DNA from: Hoylesella timonensis 4401737 = DSM 22865 = JCM 15640
GTDB taxonomy: Bacteria > Bacteroidota > Bacteroidia > Bacteroidales > Bacteroidaceae
Length of the DNA: 64,000 nucleotides
NCBI RefSeq assembly: GCF_000455445.1
Contig: NZ_HG417090.1
Span: 187,501 to 251,500, forward strand
Direction: 5' to 3'
A program made the position numbers and the translations under genes. A model generated the notes under the pieces. That model made no database searches. It was not told the DNA's origin and worked only from the letters and a program-made list of their open reading frames with translations. Of the stretch, positions 9,412-18,469 are shown in pieces (position 1 is the stretch's first letter; every line of letters begins with the position of its first letter).

Positions 9412-10011
9412 ATGAAAGAACCTGTCAATACACCTCGTGATATTGCGAGGGAATTAGCTCGTAAATATAGTACGATGACTCACGAAGAATTAGATGCTTT
9501 GGAGAGTATTTTGGTGCCTATGAAGTTTGCTAAAGGTGAAATGATATTGGCAGAAGGAGAAATTTGTCAATGTATTTATTACTTGGATAAAGGTCTCATA
9601 CGACAGTTCTATTTTAAGAATGATAAGGAAGTGACCGAGCATCTTAGTGCCGATCACACCATATTTATGTGTATCGAGAGTTTGTTTAAGGAAGAACCGA
9701 GTCATTTGCAGGTAGAGGCTTTAGAGGCTTCTGTTATTTATGCGTTGCCGAAAGAAGAGTTAGAGAAAGTTGCCTTGCATAACGTGAATATTCAGATGAT
9801 GTATAGAAAGATATTAGAAGAAAGTTTGATTATCTCACAGATACATGCCGACTTGGTTCGCTTTGAAACAGCTCAAAATAGATATAAGCGCATGTGTAAG
9901 TTATATCCACAAGTAGTTTTCAGAGCTCCGCTTACTTATGTGGCTAATTATCTTCAGATGACACCTGAAACATTGAGTCGCGTAAGGACTTCTATGTTAA
10001 TGGAAGATTAG
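9412..10011 (+). CDS. Crp/Fnr family transcriptional regulator
   Basis: 199 residues. A cyclic-nucleotide-binding-like beta-roll covers about residues 25-125 (FAKGEMILAEGEICQCIYYLDKG). A connecting helix and a C-terminal helix-turn-helix follow (LTYVANYLQMTPETLSRVR). The binding pocket is not the classic cAMP type, so the ligand is unknown. It lies 36 bp after lepA and ends at a strong terminator, probably sharing the lepA transcript. Confidence 0.88.
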   Translation: MKEPVNTPRDIARELARKYSTMTHEELDALESILVPMKFAKGEMILAEGEICQCIYYLDKGLIRQFYFKNDKEVTEHLSADHTIFMCIESLFKEEPSHLQVEALEASVIYALPKEELEKVALHNVNIQMMYRKILEESLIISQIHADLVRFETAQNRYKRMCKLYPQVVFRAPLTYVANYLQMTPETLSRVRTSMLMED

Positions 10012-10023
10012 TTTTCAAAATAT

Positions 10024-10065
10024 GATAGGGAAGAGCAAATTTTCTTCGCTCATCCCTATTGTTTT
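10024..10065. terminator. Terminator between convergent genes
   Basis: ATAGGGAAGAGC / GCTCATCCCTAT forms a 12-bp imperfect stem followed by TGTTTTTG. It follows the Crp-like gene and faces the minus-strand gene at 10110. Confidence 0.8.
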
Positions 10066-10109
10066 TGTCATTTTAAGAATTACTCTTTTTCATTCGACGC
10101 TTGCGGCTG

Positions 10110-11795
10110 TTATTTATATTTATCAATGTAGTCTTGAGCCCTTTTATCGCCTAATTGTTTAGCTTTCTCAAATGCCTCTATGCCTAACTTCTTTTGCTTC
10201 TTCTGAATGAGCGCAAGTCCTTTGATAAGATAGATGTCAGGATAATTAGGTGCTATCCCAATGCAGAGTTCAGTAGTTTTAAGGGCATCGTCTATGTAGT
10301 TTACTTTGAGTTGCAACGAAGCCATTTCAGCCAAATAGGTTGGCTCTTGTCGATTGAGCACGGCTGCATGAGCAATATCATTCAGTGCCTGTTGGTATCT
10401 TCGTAGTTTTACATTACAATTAAAGCGTGTATAATAAAATTCATGGTTTGCCCTTCCAAGCATGAGTGTGTCATAGCGGTTATAATCCATGATGGCTTTT
10501 TTGTAATCGCCCGCTTGGTCATAAGCTGCCCCACGTGCAAGTACAAATGGAGCGGCAATGGGTGTCAAGGGCTGAGGACATGCAGCGACAGCACTGTCAA
10601 GCAGACTCAGAATCTCTGCTTGGTTTGCCTTTAATTGTGCTTTTGCCTGTGCGGCTTCGTAAAAAAGTTCTCCGGAACGTAGATTCGTTTTCGTCAAGGC
10701 TAAGAACATGTCATACGCTTTCTGATAGTTTCCCTTGGAGTAAATAATTTGTGCTTGTTGGTGCTGATAGGCTGGCAAAGGATTTATTTCATAAGCCTTT
10801 TGTGCTTCCGCAAGCGCTTTGTCAAGCGACCATGCTAAGTAGGTGGAGTCTGGCTGAAAAAGTTGTTGATGAAAAATGATTTTTGCATATTCAGCATGTG
10901 CCACATCTTTCTTGTGTACATTTTTAATGGCAGTCTCCATTTCGGTTGTAGCTTTTGCAAATTCTTTTTTGTTGGCATACTGTCTTGCCTGTGCTGCATA
11001 TCCATCTACAGCTTGAGGAAATAAGTGCTTAAAATCTTGGATATATTTAAGATAGTTTTTCTTGTTTTGCTCTGAAGCCATCATCAGCGTCACCAAGGCA
11101 TCTTCTTCTTTCGCAGGCAATTGTGTCCTGATAGTGGTTTGTCTTAAAACAGGGTCTGCTAAAGAAAGTCCGTTGTTAATCTGCATGTCTTTCATGAAAT
11201 GAGCATCCACCGCATGCGTTCCTTCCGAATGGTTCGCATGTTGTAAAATTCCAATGAGTTCGCCTTTCGCATTTACAAAAGGACAGCCCTCCATATTCTC
11301 TGGTGTCTCCGAGGAGAATATATAATAGGTGTACTTGTCCATGAAAAGTTCTGTTTTCTGGATAGGTACTTGTTTTGCGTCTTGATTTTTAATGGAATAA
11401 CCCAACATCCAGACTTTCTCACTATCATTAGATGGCGTACTTGCTATTTTAATACGTGTCGTCTTTCCATTGACTTTGAATTTACAGACATCGTACAACT
11501 CATTAGCCCCAATGATGACATCCACGGGCAAAGCATTCCCGTTTGTGTCAATGACCACTGCACTGTCTGCGCCTACAAAAGGATAGAACGCACTGATAGC
11601 CTCTCCATTATCGTTGATAAAGACGCCATTGGTAGAGGCTAATAGGGTGCCGTCTGTTTTGAAAGTCGTTAGGCTAAAAATAGAAGCTGCTGCTTTCTTT
11701 ACCTGTTTTGATTGACCATGGACATACGTTACGGAGAATGTAGCCATGAATAAAAGCGTTAATAAGTAAGATATTTTATTTTTTATATTCATCAT
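10110..11795 (-). CDS. Secreted trypsin-like (degenerate) protein with TPR repeats
   Basis: 561 residues with a signal peptide (about 1-27). Residues 35-210 read like a chymotrypsin/HtrA-type fold (NGVFINDNGEAISAFYPF, NELYDVCKFKV, GCPFVNAKGELIGIL). The catalytic His expected after the third strand is absent, and the GNSGGP serine motif is replaced by MEGCPF, so it is probably not a serine protease. Residues 240-561 contain TPR-like helices (ALAEAQKAYEINPLPAYQHQ, YKKAIMDYNRY). It likely scaffolds envelope proteins. It lies 9 bp after recN on the same strand. Confidence 0.8.
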   Translation of the reverse strand: MMNIKNKISYLLTLLFMATFSVTYVHGQSKQVKKAAASIFSLTTFKTDGTLLASTNGVFINDNGEAISAFYPFVGADSAVVIDTNGNALPVDVIIGANELYDVCKFKVNGKTTRIKIASTPSNDSEKVWMLGYSIKNQDAKQVPIQKTELFMDKYTYYIFSSETPENMEGCPFVNAKGELIGILQHANHSEGTHAVDAHFMKDMQINNGLSLADPVLRQTTIRTQLPAKEEDALVTLMMASEQNKKNYLKYIQDFKHLFPQAVDGYAAQARQYANKKEFAKATTEMETAIKNVHKKDVAHAEYAKIIFHQQLFQPDSTYLAWSLDKALAEAQKAYEINPLPAYQHQQAQIIYSKGNYQKAYDMFLALTKTNLRSGELFYEAAQAKAQLKANQAEILSLLDSAVAACPQPLTPIAAPFVLARGAAYDQAGDYKKAIMDYNRYDTLMLGRANHEFYYTRFNCNVKLRRYQQALNDIAHAAVLNRQEPTYLAEMASLQLKVNYIDDALKTTELCIGIAPNYPDIYLIKGLALIQKKQKKLGIEAFEKAKQLGDKRAQDYIDKYK

Positions 11796-11804
11796 GTGGT
11801 TGTC

Positions 11805-13466
11805 TTAGTTTACATTTAAAAGTTCACGTGCGTTAGCTAATGCTGCCTTGGTAATGTTGCTACCGCTGAGCATTTGTGCGATTTCTTCTATTCGTTGTTG
11901 CTCATTTAGCGGAGTCATATTGCTGATGGTACCGTTGGGAGTTTCCGTCTTAGAGACTTTATAATGATTTTTCCCCATGGCGGCAATCTGTGGTAAATGC
12001 GTGATGCTGATGACCTGTCTGTGGTTATTTCCCATTTCGTCCATGATGTGCGCCATCTTTTCTGCTACACTTCCACTCACTCCTGTGTCTATCTCGTCGA
12101 AGATAATGGTTGGGAGCTTTACAGCTCCACTAATCATTGCTTTTAGAGAGAGCATCACGCGGGCAATCTCTCCACCTGACGCAACTTGTGATACAGGACT
12201 TAAAGGGGAGTTTGTGTTGGCACTAAACAGAAACGAGACACTATCTTTTCCGTTCGGGCTTAACTCTTTTGGTTTGATGTCTACCTTAAAGTTGATTTTA
12301 GGAATACCGAGCGGAACTAATCTTGCTTTCATCTCTGACTCGATAGTCTTTGCTGCTTTCTTTCTGATAGTCGTCAACCTTTCTGCTTGTTGCGTACAGT
12401 TATCTAATAACTTTGCAACAATATCTTTTTGTTTCTGTATTTCCTCATCGCTATGATCAAGGAGGTTGATTTGTTCTTGTATTTTTTGTTGGTATGCTAT
12501 GAGTTCAGCAATTGACGCAACATGATACTTATGTTCTAACGAATTGATGGTGTCTAATCTTGCTTGGCTTTGTTCGAGTTGTTGAGGATTATAAGAAACC
12601 TGCTCGCCTTGAGCTGTAATCTCTTGCAGCAAGTCTTTCATCTCAATATAACAACTCTCCATGCGTTGAGAGATTTCTTGCACTGGTGTGTATATCTGCT
12701 CTATTTTTTGCAGTTGTTGGCTCACTTGATTCAGTGTTTCTATAATGCCGTTCGATTCGTTAGAAATGAGATTTTGTGATAGATAGAGTGCTGATTTGAT
12801 TTCCTCGGCATGTTCAAGGGTTGAAATCTCTTGTTCTAATACTTCTTGTTCCCCCTCTGATAGTGCTGCGTCACTAAGTTCTTGGAGCTGGAATCGTAAA
12901 TAGTCTTCATTCTCTTGGTCTTTTGACACCTTGGCTATCATCTCTTCCAATATCGTTTGTTCTTTTTTATAGTTCTGATAGCTTTCTTGATACTTTCGCA
13001 GTGTATCTTCGTCCTTGGTCAAAATATCAACAACATGCAATTGAAAATCCTCTTTGTTTAACAATAGATTTTGGTGTTGTGAATGAATATCGATGAGGCG
13101 TTCTCCCAAATCTTTCATCACTGTAAGCGAAGCAGGAGTGTCGTTGATAAAAGCTCGGCTCTTCCCATTGATGTTGATTTCTCTTCTTAAGATACAGTCA
13201 TGAGGGTCGTCGTCAAGGTCATTTTCTAAGAAGAAATCTTTGAGGTTATATTGCCGAATATCAAAATGAGCCTCAATAACGCAACGTTCCTTTCCTTGTC
13301 TAATTTGTTTGGTGTCGGCACGGTTGCCTTTTAATAATCCTAAAGCTCCTAAGATGATACTTTTTCCTGCCCCCGTTTCACCCGTGATAACCGAGAATCC
13401 GGGATGAAACAGTATGTTCATTTCGTCAATGAGCGTAAAGTTTTGTATATATAGTTGTTTGAGCAT
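11805..13466 (-). CDS. recN: DNA repair protein RecN
   Basis: An SMC-like ATPase for double-strand-break repair in the cytoplasm. 553 residues, normal length. The Walker A GETGAGKS is near residue 30. A long coiled coil spans roughly 150-370, with the central PKINFKVDI-type region before the second head half. The signature SPVSQVASGGEIARVML is followed by Walker B IIFDEIDTGVSG. It abuts the DUF4835 gene (stop at 13467) and is co-transcribed with the dnaN cluster. Confidence 0.97.
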   Translation of the reverse strand: MLKQLYIQNFTLIDEMNILFHPGFSVITGETGAGKSIILGALGLLKGNRADTKQIRQGKERCVIEAHFDIRQYNLKDFFLENDLDDDPHDCILRREININGKSRAFINDTPASLTVMKDLGERLIDIHSQHQNLLLNKEDFQLHVVDILTKDEDTLRKYQESYQNYKKEQTILEEMIAKVSKDQENEDYLRFQLQELSDAALSEGEQEVLEQEISTLEHAEEIKSALYLSQNLISNESNGIIETLNQVSQQLQKIEQIYTPVQEISQRMESCYIEMKDLLQEITAQGEQVSYNPQQLEQSQARLDTINSLEHKYHVASIAELIAYQQKIQEQINLLDHSDEEIQKQKDIVAKLLDNCTQQAERLTTIRKKAAKTIESEMKARLVPLGIPKINFKVDIKPKELSPNGKDSVSFLFSANTNSPLSPVSQVASGGEIARVMLSLKAMISGAVKLPTIIFDEIDTGVSGSVAEKMAHIMDEMGNNHRQVISITHLPQIAAMGKNHYKVSKTETPNGTISNMTPLNEQQRIEEIAQMLSGSNITKAALANARELLNVN

Positions 13467-14381
13467 TTATTCTTTGATTTTTTCCCAGGCTTCATTTTGC
13501 GAAGCATTGATAGAAAACAAGATGTCGTACACTGTCTCTTTTTCCTTTTGCGTACCTTTCCCCTTATAGATATTTGCCAACTCGTCTCTTTTATAGTCGG
13601 TCCATATCTGCGGAAGCATGCTCAGGGGTCTGTTCTCACGACTTTTCTTGAGGTCCTCTTGTAGGGCTGTTGTGATGTTGGTACGTCCACGTTCTGCATT
13701 GGTAGCCATTTCATCAAGTCCCTTTCTATAATAATCGTATTGCAGTTTTCTAAAAGGAGACATTGCGCTATCCATGTAGTCATTAATGATAGCAAAGCGA
13801 TTTCGGCTATCATCAAACGATTTCCAACCTGTAAAATTCAGGTTCTGTGCATTGTTCGTGAGACGTAGACACCGTTGCAAGATGTCATCGCCACCCATGA
13901 GTGCAAACGAATCAAGGTTAATGCCAATAATTAGATAGGCATAATAGGCAATGAGGGCAGTCAACTGATTGTCTATGGATTCCTCGTTAAACTTGAGTTG
14001 GTCGAACTCTGCAAACTCAAAATTAAAGTCATTGTCCGTATTATTATATAAGGTGGAGGTGTAGGCAGAATTGTAAACGGGTCTGTTGGCTTGTATCAGT
14101 GCTTTGCAGGTAAACATGTTCGTTGCCTGATCGTATTTCGTTACCGTGATGTTAAAATTGCAAGGTATCCGTTCTATTTTCTTGAAATGGAGGTGTGTCC
14201 ACTGCCGGTCATTGATGAAGGTGTTCAGTGTTTTCTCCAAGTTCTCAAAGATGCGTTGGTCTGTTCCTTGTATCTGACTGTGATTGATACGCACTTTAGC
14301 GTTCAATTCTTGACCGCACGCCCTCTTCGTGCAGCACGTACAGAAAAGAAGTAAACAGATAATCGTACGTATCGTTCTCAT
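13467..14381 (-). CDS. DUF4835 secreted protein
   Basis: 304 residues from MRTIRTIICLLLF. The alternative start 27 bp upstream would overlap the exonuclease gene. A signal peptide ends near CGQ. The body (ELNAKVRINHSQIQGTDQRIF, NFEFAEFDQLKFNEESIDNQLTA, LQYDYYRKGLD) matches DUF4835, a Bacteroidota-specific envelope family usually found beside recN. Its function is not established. It lies between the exonuclease and recN with no gap. Confidence 0.88.
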   Translation of the reverse strand: MRTIRTIICLLLFCTCCTKRACGQELNAKVRINHSQIQGTDQRIFENLEKTLNTFINDRQWTHLHFKKIERIPCNFNITVTKYDQATNMFTCKALIQANRPVYNSAYTSTLYNNTDNDFNFEFAEFDQLKFNEESIDNQLTALIAYYAYLIIGINLDSFALMGGDDILQRCLRLTNNAQNLNFTGWKSFDDSRNRFAIINDYMDSAMSPFRKLQYDYYRKGLDEMATNAERGRTNITTALQEDLKKSRENRPLSMLPQIWTDYKRDELANIYKGKGTQKEKETVYDILFSINASQNEAWEKIKE

Positions 14382-14382
14382 T

Positions 14383-15243
14383 TTACTGATTGTTCTTATT
14401 AAATTCACGCAAGCGAATTCTTGTCAACACTTGCTTGGTGTTGTTTGTAAAGTCATTTGATAACATCCAACTGTAATAGCCTGGGTCTTGGCGTAGCACT
14501 TCTGAAACAGTCTTTCCCTTGTATTTTCCAAAATTGAATACTTCTACTCTGACAGGCGAACCATTTTCATGGGTCATCACTTTTCCGTTGCTGTCTTTCT
14601 GCTCGCGCCATACAATGCGCCCTGCAAAGTCAACAGCGTCGTTTGTCTTCGAGAAGTTAGCCAAGTACTGCATATCATTGGGCAAGGCTCTTTCTTTTTC
14701 TTCGGCTTTGTCTGGATCGTATCTCTCGAGCTGCCCCAACAACACCCGATAGGTGGCTTCTGCATCTTCGTTGGCTTTGTGCGCTTGAAAGTCTTCCTCC
14801 ATCTTTCGTCCGCAGTAAAACTTGTATGCGGCAGCAAGGTTTCGGCGTTCCATCTTATGAAAGATGGTTTGCACGTCAATGAGATTACATTTAGAAAAAT
14901 CAAAGTCGATACCTGCTCTTAAAAATTCTTCTGCCAAGAGTGGCACGTCAAAGTGGTTGGAGTTGAATCCCGCAATGTCGCTATCCTTAAATTGATTTTG
15001 AAGATGTGCTGCTATTTCTTTGAATTTTGGAGCGTTAGCCACGTCTTCATTCGTTATTCCTGTGAGTTCAATCACTTCATGCGGTATCGGTTTCTCTGGA
15101 TTTACAAAAATACTTTCTCTTTCTTCCTCGCCGTTAGGAAGTACTTTGATGTATGATATTTGGATAATCCTATCATTCACCAAGTCTAATCCAGTGGTTT
15201 CTAAGTCGAATATTATTAAAGGCTTCTTTAGATTTAATTTCAT
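14383..15243 (-). CDS. DnaQ-type 3'-5' exonuclease
   Basis: 286 residues from MKLNLKKPLIIFDLETTG. It is a DEDDh exonuclease: ExoI FDLETTG (about residues 12-18), ExoII GFNSNHFDVPLL, ExoIII with HKANEDAEAT. After the nuclease domain the C-terminus (FNFGKYKGKTVSEVLRQDPG) is a DUF3820-like module often fused to these enzymes. It may be the proofreading epsilon subunit or a related repair exonuclease; position after dnaN favours a replication role. An in-frame upstream start at 15315 lies in the leader and is not favoured. Confidence 0.9.
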   Translation of the reverse strand: MKLNLKKPLIIFDLETTGLDLVNDRIIQISYIKVLPNGEEERESIFVNPEKPIPHEVIELTGITNEDVANAPKFKEIAAHLQNQFKDSDIAGFNSNHFDVPLLAEEFLRAGIDFDFSKCNLIDVQTIFHKMERRNLAAAYKFYCGRKMEEDFQAHKANEDAEATYRVLLGQLERYDPDKAEEKERALPNDMQYLANFSKTNDAVDFAGRIVWREQKDSNGKVMTHENGSPVRVEVFNFGKYKGKTVSEVLRQDPGYYSWMLSNDFTNNTKQVLTRIRLREFNKNNQ

Positions 15244-15337
15244 TTTTTGATGTAGATGATAAATGTATCTACAAAGTATAAATTCCCGAAGTCTCAGGCG
15301 CTCATGTAGATACATTTGGCAAGTTAATGGTGACTAT

Positions 15338-16462
15338 TTAATCGTTCAGTAACATAGGCATGATGAGCATCAATACTTCTTGGTGTTCTGGTTGTGTAGA
15401 AGGGATGATAAGCCCTGCACGACTTGGGTCGGCTAATTGAATAGTTACTTCGTCGCTGTCTAAGTTTGTGAGAATGTCTGTCAGCGAACTTCCCTTAAAT
15501 CCGATACTCATGGTTTGTCCTGTATAATCACACACGATTTGTTCTTTCGCACTTGTCGCAAAGTCGACATCTTCAGAAGACAGTTCTAACTTTCCTGTCT
15601 CAAGGTGGAGACGAATGAGTTGACTGCTCTCACTGGCAAAGGGCAAAACTCGTCTTAATGCGCCTAACAATCCTTTTCTATCAACATTGAGCTGATTAGG
15701 ATTATCCTGCGGAATCACAGAGTTGTAGTTAGGATATTTTCCCTCAATGAGTCTACAAGACAGTGAACCTCCTTCGTATCGTATTTCTGCATTTCTGTTG
15801 TCAAACTTAATGACAACATCTCCTTCTCCCTTCGTTAGTACTGTCCTCAACAGTGTAGCGGGCTTCTTAGGTAAGATGAATGAAGCAGGTGTTTCGCTTT
15901 TTATTTCAAAATTCTTGTTTCTCACTAATTTATGCCCATCGCTTGCCACGATTGCCAATCCCTCTGGTGTTAAATCAAAATAAATACCATTCATCACAGG
16001 ACGGAGTTCATCTTGTGCAGTGGCAAAAAGGGAGCGGTTGATGTTGTTGTTCAGAACGTCCGCACCAATTGTAACCACTGTTGCCCCATCGGGTATTTCC
16101 GATGTTTGAGGATATTCTGCTGCATTTTGTGCCGTAAAATTATAAACTCCATTTTGGTATAGAATCTTGATGGTAAGATGTTCGGTGTCTACATCGAAAG
16201 TCAGTGGTTGCTCTGGCAACTCTTTCACAGCGTCTAAAATGGTTCTGTTGGGCACAGCGAATTTGCCGTTTCCATCGCATTCGTCAAGAGAGACAGAAGT
16301 TTGCATCACATTCTCGCTATCGCTTGCGGTGATTTTCAATTCGTTGTTGGCTACATCAAAGAGAAAACAGTCAAGAATAGGTAACGAGTTCTTTAAGTTG
16401 ATGACCTTAGAAAGCGTTTGCAAACGATTGTTCAAGGCACTGCTTGATAATGTAAATCTCAT
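15338..16462 (-). CDS. dnaN: DNA polymerase III beta sliding clamp
   Basis: 374 residues, the expected clamp length, with three repeated clamp domains. The start MRFTLSSSALNNRLQTLSKV is typical and the C-terminus (LIMPMLLND) carries the usual M-P-M-rich end. The protein encircles DNA and tethers polymerases and repair factors. A -7 box TATTTTTG (16508-16501, minus) with TTG 20 bp upstream probably drives dnaN, the exonuclease, DUF4835 and recN. Confidence 0.97.
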   Translation of the reverse strand: MRFTLSSSALNNRLQTLSKVINLKNSLPILDCFLFDVANNELKITASDSENVMQTSVSLDECDGNGKFAVPNRTILDAVKELPEQPLTFDVDTEHLTIKILYQNGVYNFTAQNAAEYPQTSEIPDGATVVTIGADVLNNNINRSLFATAQDELRPVMNGIYFDLTPEGLAIVASDGHKLVRNKNFEIKSETPASFILPKKPATLLRTVLTKGEGDVVIKFDNRNAEIRYEGGSLSCRLIEGKYPNYNSVIPQDNPNQLNVDRKGLLGALRRVLPFASESSQLIRLHLETGKLELSSEDVDFATSAKEQIVCDYTGQTMSIGFKGSSLTDILTNLDSDEVTIQLADPSRAGLIIPSTQPEHQEVLMLIMPMLLND

Positions 16463-16631
16463 GGGTATAATTTTTTAATTGTTATTCTTATAAGTAGATA
16501 CAAAAATACAAAAAACCATTGTCTCAAACAAAAAAACCGTCTAAAAGTTTCGTATTTTAGAAGTATTTTACTAATTTCGCCGTTCAGAGAATCCTATTCA
16601 ATTGATAAATTATTCATAAAACGTAAGATAA

Positions 16632-17045
16632 ATGGAACTACAAGGAAAGGTGATTGCAGAAACACCTGAGAGAAGTGGCACTTCTGCAAGAGGTGAATGG
16701 AAAGCAAAAGATTTTGTGATTGAGACTCACGAACAGTATCCTCATAAAATGTCATTTACTGTATTTGGCGAAGAACGTCTTCAAAGATTTAATATTCAGG
16801 TAGGACAAGAAGTGTTGGTGTCCTTTGATATTGATGCTCACGAACACAACGGGCGTTGGTATAATAACATTCGTGCTTATGATGTTCGTCAGGTAGATCC
16901 TGCTTCTTTAGGAGTACAAGGCGCTCCAGTGCCTCCACCAATGGGCACCACAGAAACACCATCAACGGGTGCTAACCAGAGTCAAGCACCGTTCCCTCCC
17001 CAACCTGCTACGACAGAAGAGAGTACAGACGACTTACCTTTCTAA
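16632..17045 (+). CDS. DUF3127 OB-fold protein with SSB-like acidic tip
   Basis: 137 residues. Residues 1-95 match DUF3127, a small OB-fold family (MELQGKVIAETPERSG, WKAKDFVIETHEQYPHK, EVLVSFDIDAHEHNGRWYNN). A Pro/Thr/Gln-rich linker leads to the acidic end DDLPF, the same kind of tip that single-strand-binding proteins use to recruit repair partners. This suggests a single-stranded-DNA-binding or clamp-associated role; the domain name itself carries no function. It is divergent from dnaN across 169 bp. Confidence 0.85.
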   Translation: MELQGKVIAETPERSGTSARGEWKAKDFVIETHEQYPHKMSFTVFGEERLQRFNIQVGQEVLVSFDIDAHEHNGRWYNNIRAYDVRQVDPASLGVQGAPVPPPMGTTETPSTGANQSQAPFPPQPATTEESTDDLPF

Positions 17046-17071
17046 GTTTTAACAAAGGAAGTTAATTGCTC

Positions 17072-17115
17072 AAGTGGATTTGATAAGTAATAACTCATCA
17101 AATCCACTTTACTTT
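17072..17115. terminator. Terminator after the DUF3127 gene
   Basis: A perfect 13-bp stem AAGTGGATTTGAT / ATCAAATCCACTT with a 12-nt loop, then TACTTTTG. It lies between convergent genes. Confidence 0.8.
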
Positions 17116-17244
17116 TGAGTAGGGTAGAGCGTCTTTTTTGAAAAGATGTTTGGCAACAATGAGTGTCCGATGGGCTTCCTCTTCCTTTCTTCTTGACAAC
17201 TGTGAAGCATCTGTTTTGTGTAGAGTGAGCGCTACGGCACGTTA

Positions 17245-18279
17245 TTAGTACTGTCGTAAAGCAGCCAACAATAAAATGTTTTCAGTTTTTGAGCCTATGG
17301 TCACTCTTATGCAGTTTTCGCAGAGTGGAAGATGACTGCAATCATATACGCTAATTCCTTTTTCTCTTAAATATTGATAGATAGCTCCTGCATCATTCAT
17401 CTTGGCTAAGAAGAAGTTTGCTTCTGAAGCATACACTTGAGCGCATTCGGGTAAAACACTGAAAGAATGTAGCATACGAGTACGCTCTTGAATCATCGTA
17501 GAGACCCATTTGTCAATTTCAAAACTATCTTTTAGGATTTCAATGGCTTGCTTTTGTGTCAATGAACTAATATTGAATGGATATTTTATGTTGTTAAACA
17601 GTTCAACTATGTCCTTATTTGCATACGCCATTCCCAGCCGTAGGGCAGCACACCCATACGCTGTACTCATCGTATCTAATACAATTAAGTTGGAATATTT
17701 TTTCAGTTCGTGCCTGATAGAAGGTTGTTGGGAGAAATCTATATAACTCTCGTCAACAACGACTATCCCGTCAAACAAAGTCAATATTTCGCAAATCGCA
17801 TCTCTCTGTATGGGCTTGCCAGTAGGGTCGTTGGGCGAACATATCCACACCACTTTGGTGTGTTGGTCACAAGCGTGCAACAACTTGTCTGGCTGCAGCT
17901 GAAAGTTGGTATCTAACAGCACAGGCTTATACCCTATGTTGTTGATTTCTGCTAATCGCTTGTATCGCATTCGTGTGGGTGCAATTGCCACAACATTGTC
18001 CACTTTTGGCTCACAGAAGATGCGATAAATGAGGTCGATTGCTTCTTCACTTCCATTCCCTAAATAAATATTGTCGGTAGGAACTTTCTTCAGAGCGCTT
18101 AATGTCTTCTTGAGTTCTAACTGTAACGGGTCGGGATACCGATTCAGTGGTTTGTTATAGGGATTTTCATTCGCATTTAATCTAATGACGTTTTCATCGA
18201 GTGGCGCTTGTTCATCAATAGAAGCACAAGGGTTGAGCTTACGGAGATGCGGACGAATCAGCTGCTCTAATGTTTTCAT
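17245..18279 (-). CDS. hisC: Histidinol-phosphate aminotransferase homologue lacking the PLP lysine
   Basis: 344 residues, full length for a fold-type I HisC, with many family blocks intact: RLNANENPYN, GNGSEEAIDLIYRIF, SPNDPTG, VVVDESYIDF, ALRLGMAY and RVTIGS. The PLP Schiff-base lysine should be in the block TxSKAxG. Here the block reads TMSTAYGCAALRLG: residue 206 is Thr (codon ACA, plus-strand 17662-17664). The PTYGMY block is also altered to PTRMRY. It stands alone, without hisG, hisD or hisB beside it. Transaminase activity is unlikely as read. It may be a repurposed or decaying copy. Confidence 0.85.
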   Translation of the reverse strand: MKTLEQLIRPHLRKLNPCASIDEQAPLDENVIRLNANENPYNKPLNRYPDPLQLELKKTLSALKKVPTDNIYLGNGSEEAIDLIYRIFCEPKVDNVVAIAPTRMRYKRLAEINNIGYKPVLLDTNFQLQPDKLLHACDQHTKVVWICSPNDPTGKPIQRDAICEILTLFDGIVVVDESYIDFSQQPSIRHELKKYSNLIVLDTMSTAYGCAALRLGMAYANKDIVELFNNIKYPFNISSLTQKQAIEILKDSFEIDKWVSTMIQERTRMLHSFSVLPECAQVYASEANFFLAKMNDAGAIYQYLREKGISVYDCSHLPLCENCIRVTIGSKTENILLLAALRQY

Positions 18280-18469
18280 GCAAAAGGACTTTTAGTTATT
18301 TAGATTCGGGTGATGCTTTCACTTCAACATTTTCCTTTGGGTATAGAGGTGATGCTACATCAAATGGAGCGTTTCACATATACCGCAACAATTCTTATTT
18401 GTTCTTAAAAAGCATTGCAAATATAGTGAAATGCAATGAGGTATGCAAGAATTGTCGTACTTTTGCAGC

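Noticed and set aside
17245..18279. Calling the HisC homologue a plain pseudogene
   Set aside because: The frame is full length and most blocks are intact, so a pseudoenzyme is as likely as decay.
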